In this document: positions 34,708-45,742 of the stretch, piece by piece
Layout of the letters: every line of letters starts with the position of its first letter
Numbering within the stretch: position 1 is the first letter of the stretch
Assembly: GCA_023091665.1 (NCBI GenBank)
Contig: JALJCQ010000016.1
Span: 1,178,001-1,242,000, forward strand
Direction: 5' to 3'
Length of the DNA stretch: 64,000 nucleotides
Origin: Pythium myriotylum
Taxonomy: Eukaryota > Oomycota > Peronosporomycetes > Pythiales > Pythiaceae
Position numbers and translations under genes: made by a program
The notes under the pieces: generated by a model
Told to the model about the DNA's origin: nothing
Databases searched by the model: none
What the model saw: only the letters and a program-made list of their open reading frames with translations

Positions 34708-35584
34708 GAAGGAGGAGGAGGAGAAGGTGGGAATCTGCAATGGGAGGAGCTGCTCATGGGGCTTCCGGTTACGTCACAGGACCCAGACAGCCAGGACGAA
34801 CGTCAGTGTAACCCGGACTCAGATGGGTACGGTATTATGTAACACTGTTTTACGGTATCCAAAACAGGGTTTTGGGAACCGCCACACGGCCACGCGTAAT
34901 TAATCCCACTTTCGTTTCGAGATTCACGCACACGCCACGACGCCTATGTGAGACTGACGCGATGGTCCGCCGAATCCTAGGATGTTCCACAGCAGAATGG
35001 GACCTCAGAGCCTGTCTCCAGGCCACGGACGGGCATTGAACTCCCAACGCGCGAGTGCTGTTGTCGCGCAATTCAAGAAGGGATGAATTTCTTAACCCAT
35101 TTTACGAAATGCTTACTCCGGGAGTGGCAGGCGACGCAAGCTTCTGGGGGATTTTGGGGCGGTTGCGACTGGTGCTTTTGATGTGTGAGAGTGTAAAATG
35201 CGGGAAGGAGAGTTGACAGGCACCCACGACATCGCGAAGGTCCGGGCCATTGAAGATTCAAAGTTGCCCGAATGAATCCCGAGCGCTCTGCAGCTCCAAA
35301 ACCTTTCTAAATACGTATCGAATCACAAGCAGATCCACATTGATTCGATATTGCACTGTGTGAAAACTGTGAAAACCTATTCCTCGACAGGATCGGATAC
35401 CGATTGCTCGATCGACTAGCAGCCCTTAGTCGAATCTTCACGGATCACTTGCATCGACAAGACGCAGCGGGATGCGCCGCCGCCGTTCCTTGACGCTTGT
35501 CTGCGCGGAAGGACTGGGCGGGAGCGACTGACACTCGCTGCGGGCCACACGCGCGGGACGCCGCTCGAGACCAAAGCCGTGTTC
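34708..35584. other. Intergenic stretch upstream of alkaline phosphatase copy 2
   Basis: No gene recognised; only short unconvincing frames. It holds the divergent 5' flanks of the histidine phosphatase (-) and alkaline phosphatase copy 2 (+). Confidence 0.5.
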
Positions 35585-35598
35585 TCATTCTTCAACTT
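35585..35598 (+). promoter_or_regulatory. Oomycete initiator (Inr) match for alkaline phosphatase copy 2
   Basis: TCATTCTTCAACTT fits YCATTYYNCAWTTT except one position, 32 bp upstream of the ATG at 35631. It corresponds to the element before copy 1, while the leader between Inr and ATG differs between copies. Confidence 0.65.
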
Positions 35599-35630
35599 GT
35601 CGAGCTCCGCTCAAGTCCAGGAAGCCCAAC

Positions 35631-37157
35631 ATGAAGTTCTGCCTGCTCGCGCTCTTCGCCTTTGTGCTGCCGCAGTCCATCTCAGCTGGACGCACGTTCG
35701 AGTACAAGACGCTTGACTACGACTACGGCGAGGATGAGAACATCAACGATGCTCGCTCGCTGATCATGATGATCCCGGACGGCACGGGCCCCAACATCTT
35801 CACGCTCGCGCGTACGGTGCTGGACCCGTCGCTCAAGACGCGTCTCCACATCGACCCGCTGCTCATGGGGCAGGTGCAGACCCACTCATCGACCTCGTAC
35901 ATCACGGACTCGGCGTCCTCGGCCACGGCCTACTCGACCGGATTCAAGACCTACGACAAGGGAATCGGTGTTGACCACTTCCAGCAGCCGCTTGGTACGA
36001 TTCTGGAGGCCGCCAAGAAGCGTGGCATGGTCACGGGCATGATCGTGACCTCGCGTGTGACCCACGCGACGCCGGCGGCCTTCGCTTCCCACGTTATTGA
36101 GCGTGATGATGAGGCTACGATCGCCAAGCAATACGTCGCCAACAAGAACCTCGACTTCCTCCTCGGCGGCGGTGGCAAGTACTTCACGGAAGACATGTAC
36201 AACGAACTCAAGAGCGCTGGGTACACGATCGTCAAGAACTACGGCGAGCTCGCACAGTACCAGGCTGCGAACGAAGCCTCGGGCAAGCTCCGTGTCTTCG
36301 GCATCTTCCACAACAGCCACATGTCGTACGAGGTCGACCGTGCTCGTGAGCAGCAGGCCGCGGGCCAGGGCAAGACGGACCGCGAGCCAAGCCTCCCGGA
36401 AATGGTCGACTCGATCCTGAGCATCCTCAAGAACAACCCGACGGCCAAGAAGAACGGCTTCTTCCTCATGATCGAGGGCTCCCGCGTGGACCACGCTGGC
36501 CACTCGAACGATCCGGGCACCATGGCCAAGGAGGCGATCACGTTCGACGAGACGGTGGGCGTCGTCAAGGACTACGTGTCCAACCACCAGAACGTCGGTC
36601 TCATCTCGTGCGCTGACCACGGCACCGGTGGCCTCACCCTCGGTCGCGGCTCGCTGTACGAGTGGCAGCCGAAGGCGCTGCAGCTCCAGAAGGCGTCGAC
36701 TGAATTCATGATGAACAAGCTCACGCCGGTGCTCAAGGCGTGCACGGACGCCGCTGCCTGCAAGCAGTCGCTGCTCGACTCGTCCAAGGATCTGCTCAAG
36801 ACATACACCAACGTCACGTCGTTCGCTGGTGTCGACACTAAGGCCCTCGAGGCCGAGATCGCCACGGCCGTCGACAAGAGCAAGGACCTCAACAACGTCA
36901 TGATCGAGCTCGGCCACATCATCTCGCTGCCTGCTCAGATCGGCTGGACCACGGTGGGCCACGTCGGCACGGATGTTGACCTCCACTGCATGGGTCCTCT
37001 TGTCCTTGAGCGCATGTGCAAGGGTCTCCACGAGAACACGTACATCAACAAGATCATGACCAACTACCTCAACCTTGGCCACCGCCAAGACGCCGAGACC
37101 CTGCGTCTCCGCAACTTCACGACGCTCGAGTACTCGCCCGAGTCGGCCCACCACTAA
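35631..37157 (+). CDS. Secreted alkaline phosphatase, copy 2
   Basis: Same enzyme as copy 1: 508 aa, single exon, signal peptide MKFCLLALFAFVLPQSISA. Active-site motifs are identical or nearly so: MIPDGTGPN, ITDSASSATAYSTG with the nucleophilic Ser, IEGSRVDHAGHSND, SCADHGTGGLTLGRG and TVGHVGTDVDLHCMG. Differences from copy 1 are scattered conservative changes, clustering around the loop LYEWQPKALQLQKASTEF and the segment after TYTNVTS (FAGVDTKALEAEI versus LKANETATLEAEI). Synonymous changes are common too, so this is not a very recent copy. Both copies keep full-length frames, arguing for selection on each. Confidence 0.95.
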   Translation: MKFCLLALFAFVLPQSISAGRTFEYKTLDYDYGEDENINDARSLIMMIPDGTGPNIFTLARTVLDPSLKTRLHIDPLLMGQVQTHSSTSYITDSASSATAYSTGFKTYDKGIGVDHFQQPLGTILEAAKKRGMVTGMIVTSRVTHATPAAFASHVIERDDEATIAKQYVANKNLDFLLGGGGKYFTEDMYNELKSAGYTIVKNYGELAQYQAANEASGKLRVFGIFHNSHMSYEVDRAREQQAAGQGKTDREPSLPEMVDSILSILKNNPTAKKNGFFLMIEGSRVDHAGHSNDPGTMAKEAITFDETVGVVKDYVSNHQNVGLISCADHGTGGLTLGRGSLYEWQPKALQLQKASTEFMMNKLTPVLKACTDAAACKQSLLDSSKDLLKTYTNVTSFAGVDTKALEAEIATAVDKSKDLNNVMIELGHIISLPAQIGWTTVGHVGTDVDLHCMGPLVLERMCKGLHENTYINKIMTNYLNLGHRQDAETLRLRNFTTLEYSPESAHH

Positions 37158-37263
37158 AAGCGAGTCGCCGCTTTGTAGACGTTAGCGAATGAGGTCGCTC
37201 TTGCGTGAATGCTTTTGCTTTTCCTTCTCTTGTGTAACTTGAAAATCCACCCTCGAGTCGTCA

Positions 37264-37267
<4 letters not shown>

Positions 37268-37301
<34 letters not shown>
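37268..37301. repeat. CT microsatellite past alkaline phosphatase copy 2
   Basis: A nearly uninterrupted (CT)n run of about 34 bp, some 110 bp after the stop codon. Copy 1 is followed by a CT/AG tract on the same side relative to transcription. Confidence 0.9.
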
Positions 37302-37303
<2 letters not shown>

Positions 37304-37474
37304 GTGCTCCAAATACCAAGTGAGCGGCGGCGACGCTGTGCACCATGTCGGACAAGGCTTGTCCGACGACGGTTGAGCTCTTGAAGAGCTCTGCACCATT
37401 CTCGCAACACAACACCCCGTTATGTTGAGTTACACAACATTACGAGCCCCATTGAAGTGGCCTTTCGGCGAGAA

Positions 37475-40400
37475 ATGGACACCGGCGAGGCACTCGCGCG
37501 GTCGCAGCTCGCGCGTCTCTACCGGCTCGGCGTGCTGCAGCAGCCCGCGGGCGAGGAAGAGAACGATCCGCACGCCTTTCTCAACCGACTGCCGCCACCG
37601 GCAGCGCTGGAGGCGGCCCCTGGCCTCCAGCAGACGAGTCTCCAGACGAGTGGCGAGCTCGCGCGTAAGCACTCGCAGCTCGCTCCGTACGCGCCGGTGC
37701 AGCCGTACGAGCCGCTCAGCCGGATCCACACAAGACCCATAGAGTCTCAGGTGACTGGAGGCCTCGTGCGCGTGCCGCTGTCGCCGCTGTCAACCGCATT
37801 GGACGAACAACAAAGGCACACTTTCTCCGCACGGAAGAGCCTCTTGCAGACGCGCAAGGACCACCGAGATGATGCGAGAGTAATTCAGCAGCGATGGTTC
37901 ACGGCGTGGAAGCAGCGGATAGAGCGGAAGCAGGAGTTTGCGCGAGCCAGAGTCCTCGGACAGCGTCTCGTGAAGCGCCGCGTGCTTGGGAAGTGGCACT
38001 GTGCCGTGTATAATCGGCGTTTGACCGACGCACGGTGGCACCAGCTCATCCACTGGAGAGCTACGCGTGCACTGCACTCCTGGGCAGCGTGGGCATCGCT
38101 GCACGGTCGTGTGACGAGGTTTCTGGCGGCTGAAGGGCGCAAGGTTCCGTTGTTCAATCGACTCCGCCGAGATAGGACCTGGAGGCGGTGGAGAGATTTC
38201 GTGGCGTGGAGCCAACACCACCGGAAGAAGCTGCACAAGGTTACAGCATTTCGCCGCCACCACGTTCTCCGATCTTGTTGGCTCGAGTGGCGGGTTATGA
38301 TCTTCCACAGGCGACGCCGCCGCGTTTTGTTTCGAGGTTTCCTGGATCTCATTCGAGTCGAACAGTTGCAGCGACAGAAAAGATGCGAGCTTGCTGCTGA
38401 GCTGCATGGACATCATGTACGCGAGCGACTGAGGAGGCTGCTTCGACGGTGGCGACTCTTCAATGATGCGCGGCAGCGCGAGCACCTCCAATCGTGGCGG
38501 GTTCGGATGGTTCTCTCCAGAGGAAAGTACTTTACACTTTGGAATGCGACTCTCCACCACGGTCGGCGAATCGTTGTTTTACAAGCAAGGGTGGCGCAGA
38601 GGATACAGCGAGAACACTTAAGAGCATGGAGTGTCGCTGTCAGAGCTGTTGATCTCGGACGGACGAGTACGCTCTGGCACCCGGAGGCGATTCTGACACG
38701 GTATCTCGGCGTTTGGAAGCTGTGGGCCAGCGAGTCGACCCGCTTTCGCAAGGCCACGAACGAGATTCACTTGCGACAACGGAGGCGCGCTTTGCGAGCC
38801 ATCCGAGATTGGACCGTAGAGCACTCGCGAATGACCCAGTTGTTTCGGACAGCCGATGGCATCGCACGGAGGCGTATTCTTCTTCGCGTCTGGACGGACG
38901 GTCTTCTTGCATATCACTTGCAGCGGCAACAGGAAATGGCACTGGCTAAGCGAGTGCAAGCCATCACTTTTGGTAAAGTGCTGGCGACGTGGCGACTCGT
39001 GTGGTGTTTTCGCCACGAATGGAGAGCGAAGAAGCTACGTGCACAACAGATGCAATTCCGCTCGGCGATCATCGGTGTTTGGACTGCCTGGCGTCGCCAT
39101 ACAGCGTGGAGGAGGCTTCACAAGTACCAAATCGTCCAGGCCACACGCCATCACCTCCATCACCACCTCCTATCAGGGCTTCTCGCTTTATCTCTAGCCG
39201 TCGATCGCAAGTGCGTTCAAAATTCGGCAGCTCGTCATATTCGTGTGCGTCATCGGTGCTTTCTCAAACGTCTCGTGTTCACGGAGTGGAGAAATTACGT
39301 CCGACGACACTATGAGCTTGATGGAAAGGTGACATACTTTTCCACACGGCTAACTTATTCTCGCTCAGTGTGGAACCCCAAGTGGCGCTGGTGGACGAGG
39401 TGGCGCCGGTTTGTTTTCATCAACTTAGAGATGGAACGCATGTATTTCAACCGGCTGCGATTTATTATCCATCAGTTTCTCCAGGCATGGAGAAGGCGAG
39501 TGTTCGTAGTTTCAAGAGCTCACGCCAGGCGCCAAACACTTTGCACCCGAATGCAAGCCGCTGCATTTGACTGGTGGAGGTGTTACGCGTCGAAGCGACG
39601 AGAGAAACACGATCTGCGCCTCCGAGCCCATCATTTCCACTGCAAGCGTAGTGAATCCAGCGCTCTTTCATCTTGGCACACGTTTGCTCGCAGTCGATCC
39701 CTACAACGTCGTCGTTTGGAGCAGATTTACACGCTCCACGACAGACGGCTCGTCGAAGGTTACTACTGGCGATGGGCGACAAGGTTTCGCCAAATAAGCG
39801 GTCTGCGTAGGTTGGAGGCGAGTCGCCAAAGGTCTTGGCAGCGGTTTTGCTGGGATGTGTGGCATGAAGAGCATACTCGAATCTCCAAGCGCAAGATGAA
39901 ACTTCATTATTACCGGCAAGTCTTCGGGTTATACCCATCAACGTCTCCACTTCACCGATTCTGGCTGAGGTGGAAGAGGTTGGTATTATTAAGAGGGTCT
40001 GCGCATCATCTACAACGTCGAAGCGAGCAGCGACTTCTGAGATGTTGTTTTGTCGCTTGGAGAACCTTTTGCATGGCAAAGAAGATTTTGAAGAAATGGC
40101 ATACATTCAGCGTCATTGCCGCGGCAACAAACAACGATCTGGGGAAGCGAATCCGCTTCTTCCACAGACGGCGCACCCTTCGACTGACTGCGTCGACGTT
40201 TTCAACCTGGACTTCGGCAACAAAGTCTCGCCAACATCAGCAAGAACGAATTGCGCTCAGTCGTCGAAGTATTCTCGCTGAGATTCAGACTGCTGAAGCA
40301 ACGAGAAGCAAGTATAGGCGATCCAGCGTGCGCTTGTGGTTCAATAGATGGCGCCGCCGCCAACTCTCGGATCTCTTCAGCGCCGAGTGCTGGTATCGCA

Positions 40401-43400
40401 ACCGTGTGTGCTCTAGGATTTTCCAAAACTGGTGGCGCCAGGTGGTCCACAGAAAGCAAGAACGGCTTCTCGAAGATGCGAGGAGAAGTGTACAGAATAT
40501 GTCGATCAACCGCATCGCGGGGTCATCGAGACAACTCCCCACAACACTGGGCACGACAAGATCAAACGCAGCAAAGCTTTCACAACGAGTGAGATTGCCT
40601 TGCAACGAGAAGCCACTTTTCGATCTCCCATCGGCCACTGGTCGTGGGAGGAGGAGTGAGAGAATGGTCGACCCCGACATGCAAACGAGTTCGTATCTTC
40701 ATCGAAGCTCCAAAGTAATGGCCAGGCACCATGTCGACCCGAATCCAGTAACAAGGGGCGCTCAAAAACTTTCTCGAGCTGTACCTCGTCAAAACACCTC
40801 TCAGCGAACACTTCGCGGAGATTTCAAAGCAGTGACTAGTGTTATGCAAATTCAACAGCATCAAAACCAGAGCCGAAGAGAACCTCCAACACAGGTAGAA
40901 GAGCTTCCATTTTACGATGACGAGCCCAAGTCTCCTCAGGCTAGAATAGGAGCTCCTTCCTTTCCAAAATTCCCACTTCGCCTGGACAGCGAAGATAATG
41001 GCCCACTTTTGTCTCTAGAATCTATCGCGTCCATGGATCCATACAGCCCAACCAGACCGCCGGCCCAGGAGCTTCGCCATCCTCTCGTCACCAAAACGAC
41101 CTCGGTCGTCGCACCTGCACCACCCACCGCCTGCATTCTGCGTGAATCGAATCGTGGAAACTGTGTTCGCGATCGCACACTACCCTCCGCGCCAGTCTTG
41201 TACACGGCAGATCAGTCACTGAGACCTCATCAGACAGAGGGGAAAATGTCAACTCGAACCACAAAACCAGTGATAAGAACTAAACCTCTCCAGGCGAGCG
41301 AGGAACTGGCAGATATTTTGGATATTGCACGGCACCAGGAGGTACAGGCGAACTCAATCTTCCGTTCCGTGCTCGACGACATGAAGACCGGAATTGGTGA
41401 TCAAACAAGCGAAGTTGACCCTGATGAAGTCATGACATCGATAGTCACCTACTACGCCCAAAAGCGAGACACCATGAGTGAGCCTAGCAATTTGAATGGC
41501 TGGCTTGAAGCACGAGGTTTCTGCATGCTTCGAGATCTGGGCTTGTTTGAGACCGGATGCTTCATCACTGCTATGGAGCGCGCGATCCAGCGAGTGCCGA
41601 GTGGGATTCAAGAACCAAGGACCCAGCTCAACGAGCTACTCCAACAATTCATCCTCACACATCCTTCGTATTTATCCACCGCAAAACGTCAGAGCAAAGT
41701 GGATCCATCTTCGTGGCTCGTGAATACTCACCTCCGGCTACGGTTCGGGAAGACGGCTTTACATTCTTCAGCGAATCGTCCCTTTTGGATACGCGCAGAG
41801 CTGCCGAAAGAAGTCATCGTTAGCCTGCCCAAGCTGCTGAAGTGTTTCCGGAAGTACCAAAAGCAGCTCCAACAATTCTTCTCGTGGAGACCAGAGAATA
41901 CTGCTAGTATCCGAGGTGGACTCATGGATAGAACAATGTTTTTGTTGCTGATGAAGCACTGCAATATCCACCCGCAGCTCTTCGACAGACGCGAATTAGA
42001 CACTGCGTTTGATGCAAGCGGGTCTCGACACTCTCATACAGGCGCCGAGATACTCCTCAGCTTCCCTCAGTTTGTGGAGGTTCTCGTGCGGTGTGCGCTT
42101 AGACTCCAGTGGTGCGATGAACCAAGTCACAGCCGCGACGCCGAGCTGGTGATTGTCATCAAGTTCCTGATGCTCGTATTTGCAATGGAGGGACGAGGAT
42201 CGATGCTCACGAAACGGACACAAGACTTGGACGTGATTATGGGCTTTCTCCAGCGACAACAGAGTCATGCAAAGACAGCAAAGCTGAAGAAGTTTCAAGG
42301 ATTGCTCAGATCTGAAAGCTTGAGGAGAAAACCGAAGACTTCTGGTCATCAAAGTGCCTTCCAAAGAGCAATGGAAGCCCGCGAAATGGAGTCGAGCCGA
42401 CCAGTAAATGAAGGTGGCCACCGACAACACGGAGAACAAGGTGCTGCTCCTCTGCTTCGGAGGGATTGTTGCGTTCCATCACACGAGCAAAAAATTCCCT
42501 CGAATCTCGGCGTGGTAGATCACACTCATGCATCTCGTGACTGGATCGAGGCGAGCAGTCAAAGTCGTAACCAAGGCGAAAGCGGCCAACATCTTAGCTG
42601 TCATAGCCCAAACGAGTTAGAGCTTTACTCGGATCCCCATGGTATTCAAGCACCAGATAAGGAAGAGGTCACTCCGGTCCATCAAGTTGGAAAACCAACC
42701 GAGAGATCGGTACAGGCACATGGCATCAGTAAGCGCTGCGAAGCTCCCCTTCCATCCGAAGTTCCGCTGGATGTGAATGGCAGCAAAGCAGTCGAGAATC
42801 CATTCCTATCACTCGTGGACGAAAGCGGCCTGCAATTGCCGATAGATCGCGATGCGTTCTTGAATGATATCTTGAGCAGCATTAGCGATGTGGAGTTTCT
42901 ACTCCAGCAGTCAGACATCCGCCGCCCTTCTCAACTCCAGCAAGGTATGATGTCTAAAGCGATAGGTCCTCTTTCACACCTCACCCACTCGTGTGCTAGA
43001 CTCGACAGAGCCCGATGCCCAGCTCACGTCAGAGCCATTCTCAGCTGCGTATCCATCGCGGTATGTCGTGCTCGTCAATGGCCAGCTTCCGCCTTCGGAA
43101 GAGGACGACTTTGACGCGGGAAGGCCTGCTGAAGACATCAAAGTCAGCGATCCGTTGCTGGATCATCTGACTTTTGCGGAAAGGTTTTCGGAGCCGCCAG
43201 GTACTGTAGTGTTCCTCAAAGTCTATCATGGATTCCCAGGTTCTATCCTTGCCTGCGTGTCGTGCAGACTGGCAGTCGAGCGTATCGATCGCCGATCTCG
43301 CAGCCTATGGAATCCACTCGGCATTCCCTTCATCCTTGCATGTGGTAGGCCAACTAGAGACAGGCGAGCTTGAAGATTTGACGGACCCCCAGCGGACACA

Positions 43401-43455
43401 GTCTCTTCTTCGTGCTAACGCAGAGGACGACATAAGCAGCCTGTGGAACGAATGA
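37475..43455 (+). CDS. Sfi1-like Trp/Arg-repeat protein with C-terminal EF-hand-like region (centrosome/basal-body candidate)
   Basis: A very long first exon, 37475 to about 42945, is followed by two short exons joined in phase (about 43000-43200 and 43268-43455), giving roughly 1,940 aa. Residues about 130-1,000 hold dozens of repeats spaced about 25-35 aa, built on a Trp followed by hydrophobic and Arg-rich helix (LGKWHCAVYNRRL, WRRWRDFVAWSQHHRKK, CWLEWRVMIFHRRRRRV). This is the pattern of Sfi1, which binds centrins along a long helix at spindle pole bodies and basal bodies. The middle is low-complexity. Near residue 1,500 lies an EF-hand-like stretch (LFDRRELDTAFDASGS, then LSFPQFVEVLVRCAL). 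The start is the first ATG of the frame. A centrin-binding role is inferred from the repeats. Confidence 0.75.
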
Positions 43456-43581
43456 AAAATCACGTGGCGTGTAAATAGAGCGTGTTCTCAACGTACTTAC
43501 GAAGGAAAGAGGATAAAATGGAAACGATCTAGACTACGATGACGCACCGTGCAACCTGAACTCTTCGAAGCGAGTATTTGG

Positions 43582-44687
43582 TTAGACATACTCCGAGTCG
43601 ACGTCGTCGAAAAAAGGGTGACGAAGCGCCTCCTTCGCGCTGATGCGCGTCGCCGGGTCGTAGCGTAACATGGCTTCGAGCAGCGAGACGCCGTCGCTAT
43701 CGAGCTGCGGGAAGACCTCGCGGAGGTTTTTCTTTCTCCACTTGGGGAACGTCGGCGCGTAGTCTCGCAGCTTCGTCACACCTGGCCACACCGACTCGTC
43801 CGGCGTACCCAGCACTCTGTGCATGAATCAAACCATCCTCACATTAGAAAAACGACAAGAAAAAACTTAATTTTGCATCGGCCACGTACCGGAAGATGCG
43901 GTAGATCTGGTCGATCTCCGAGTCCCCGGGGAAGAGCGGCTTCTTGGTGAGCATCTCGGCGAAGATGACGCCGACGGACCACATGTCGACCGGAGGCGAG
44001 TAGACCTCCTGGCCGAGCAAGATCTCGGGCGCTCGGTACCAGAGCGTGACGACCTCGTGCGTGTACTTCTTCACAGGGATGCTGAAGGCTCGCGCGAGCC
44101 CGAAGTCGGCGATCTTGAGCTTGCCGTTGAGACTCACGAGCAAGTTCTGCGGCTTGAGATCGCTGTTCGACAACCAAAGTTTATAAGTTGGCGAGTCGAC
44201 GCCAAGAGAAAAATTATGTTTTGTTTCGCCATACCGATGCATGATGCCGCGCGAGTGTGAGAACGCGAGTCCGCGCAGCAGCTGGTAGAGCAGCCCCTTG
44301 ATGAGCGGCGCGTCGAGCCCCGAGAGCTTGTGCTCCATGAAGCGCTTGAGGTCCTTGTCCACGAACTCGAAGACCAGGAAGAGCTTGCCGTCCTCCTGGA
44401 GACAGTTGAGCAAACTGCATCACCAGCAACAAAAAAACATAAGTTTTTTTGTTGGCGTCGATTCCAACGCCAACACCAACGCACCGCACGATGTTGGGGT
44501 GCTCGAGCTCGCGCAGCACCGAGATCTCGCGCAGCGCCGTGCTGGGGATGCCGTCGTCCTCGGTCTCGAGGCGGATGCGCTTGAGCGCCACGACCTCGTT
44601 GGTCTTGAGGTCGAGCGACTTGTAGACGACGCCGTAGGTGCCCTCGCCGATGGACCCGCCCTTCTCGATGCGTTGGTACCGATCCAT
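43582..44687 (-). CDS. Cyclin-dependent kinase, CDC2/CDKA-like with PSTALRE helix
   Basis: Ser/Thr kinase of the cell-cycle CDK group. Four exons read on the minus strand from 44687: to 44485; about 44415-44235; about 44165-43890; and about 43815-43582. They give about 305 aa. Features are the Gly loop GEGTYGVV with the Thr-Tyr pair used for inhibitory phosphorylation, the cyclin-binding helix PSTALRE (PSTAIRE in CDK1), [18 protein letters not shown], the T-loop [19 protein letters not shown] with its activating Thr, and the C-lobe ending [10 protein letters not shown]. Compared with CDK1 there is a two-residue insertion before the Gly loop (EKGGSIGEG). The second intron splits the HRD codon. 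It is either the main CDK1 orthologue or a close PSTALRE paralogue; other CDKs in the genome would decide. Confidence 0.92.
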
Positions 44688-45742
44688 GGTTTTGGCGCCA
44701 ACTTTTTTGGACTGTGGGAAGAGATGCAAACGAAAGAAACACAAGAGTGCAATACTGGAAGAGTCGTGTTAAGTACGGATCATCGAGGAAGAGGAACCCC
44801 CGGGGGGGGTTATTGTAACTAGAAAGGTAAGGCCCTGATGGGTTGAGGCGAAAAGTTCAGTCGTGGGTCGAGAGAGTGTAGGTGTTCAACACTGTCGCAC
44901 TGGCGCAGAACCCGGCCATGATGAATTATTATACAAGAGCTTCCCTTCTTTTTATCATCACTTACAACAGCAAATGCACCAAATTGAATCCCGCAAAGAC
45001 CGTTTTCTCCCCAATAACATTCCACTGGGGAAACTTTGGGATTTGAGCGAGTGCTGGTCCTCGTGCCATCCCAGCGTTGGCCCCGTGAGACTCGATCGCG
45101 TTCTTGTGGAATGCGCAGTCAGGTCGCTCCTGCTCACAAGAACCAGCGGAACGGTTCCGCGAACCTGTGAAACTGCATATCGGTTCTCCGTGTTGACTGC
45201 GCCGCCGGCTCTCGCGCGATTCGCGAATCGCCATTTCCGCATTCGCCGCAAAAGGCCCCCTCCCCCCCGCCGGACGCCCCGAGAAGCCGCCGCAAGTAAC
45301 TGCGACAAGAACTGTAGGGAGACTATGTCTTTCTAAGTCCGGGTCTGTCTTTCCGCGAAGGAGCCACCTCCACGATGGTGCACTAGAGACGCTCTCCGAC
45401 TTTTGCCTCCTGCCGGTTTGTTTTTGTGCGTGGGTTGAGAAGATGCTTTCTGAGTATGCTTAACACCACACGAAGAACAAACGACACGAGCGCGATTGCC
45501 TAAATGGAGAACACGCTGCTGGTGACACAAATATCGAGACTGGAGGAAGCTGCGAACGTCACTGGAAGAGGTGGAACGAGCTTGAGAAAAGGATGACAAG
45601 GTAGACTGGATACTGGAAGGATGGTTTCCTCGAATGAACACGTGAACAAAGAGAAGCAAGAAAGACCCGAGACGACAGACGCGCTCGACCAAACTAGGAG
45701 AACTACTACAAGAAGAAGAAGAAGAACAAGAAGGAGAACACG
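44688..45742. other. Intergenic stretch between CDK and CCT-motif gene
   Basis: Includes the doubtful small minus-strand gene at 44958-45308. The rest has short frames only. A run of ten G lies at about 44802-44811. The last 80 bp before 45743 is very purine-rich (AAGAAG-type), probably the CCT gene leader. Confidence 0.4.
44958..45308 (-). CDS. Possible small protein with mitochondrial-type presequence
   Basis: Minus-strand frame starting MSQLLAAASRGVRRGGGGLL and continuing RRMRKWRFANRARAGG, an Arg/Ala/Gly-rich, acid-free N-terminus typical of a mitochondrial targeting peptide. After about residue 60 the frame becomes unconvincing. A second frame over the same stretch ends with FPQWNVIGEKTVFAGFNLV, which looks more protein-like, so an intron may join the two (a GTGAGC donor lies near 45141). 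I could not settle the structure or recognise a family. It may be noncoding. Confidence 0.3.
   Translation of the reverse strand: MSQLLAAASRGVRRGGGGLLRRMRKWRFANRARAGGAVNTENRYAVSQVRGTVPLVLVSRSDLTAHSTRTRSSLTGPTLGWHEDQHSLKSQSFPSGMLLGRKRSLRDSIWCICCCK

Noticed and set aside
34990..35070. tRNA-like sequence with a GTTCAAT-containing loop on the minus strand
   Set aside because: No full cloverleaf: the T-stem does not pair over 5 bp and no acceptor stem or D-arm is visible.
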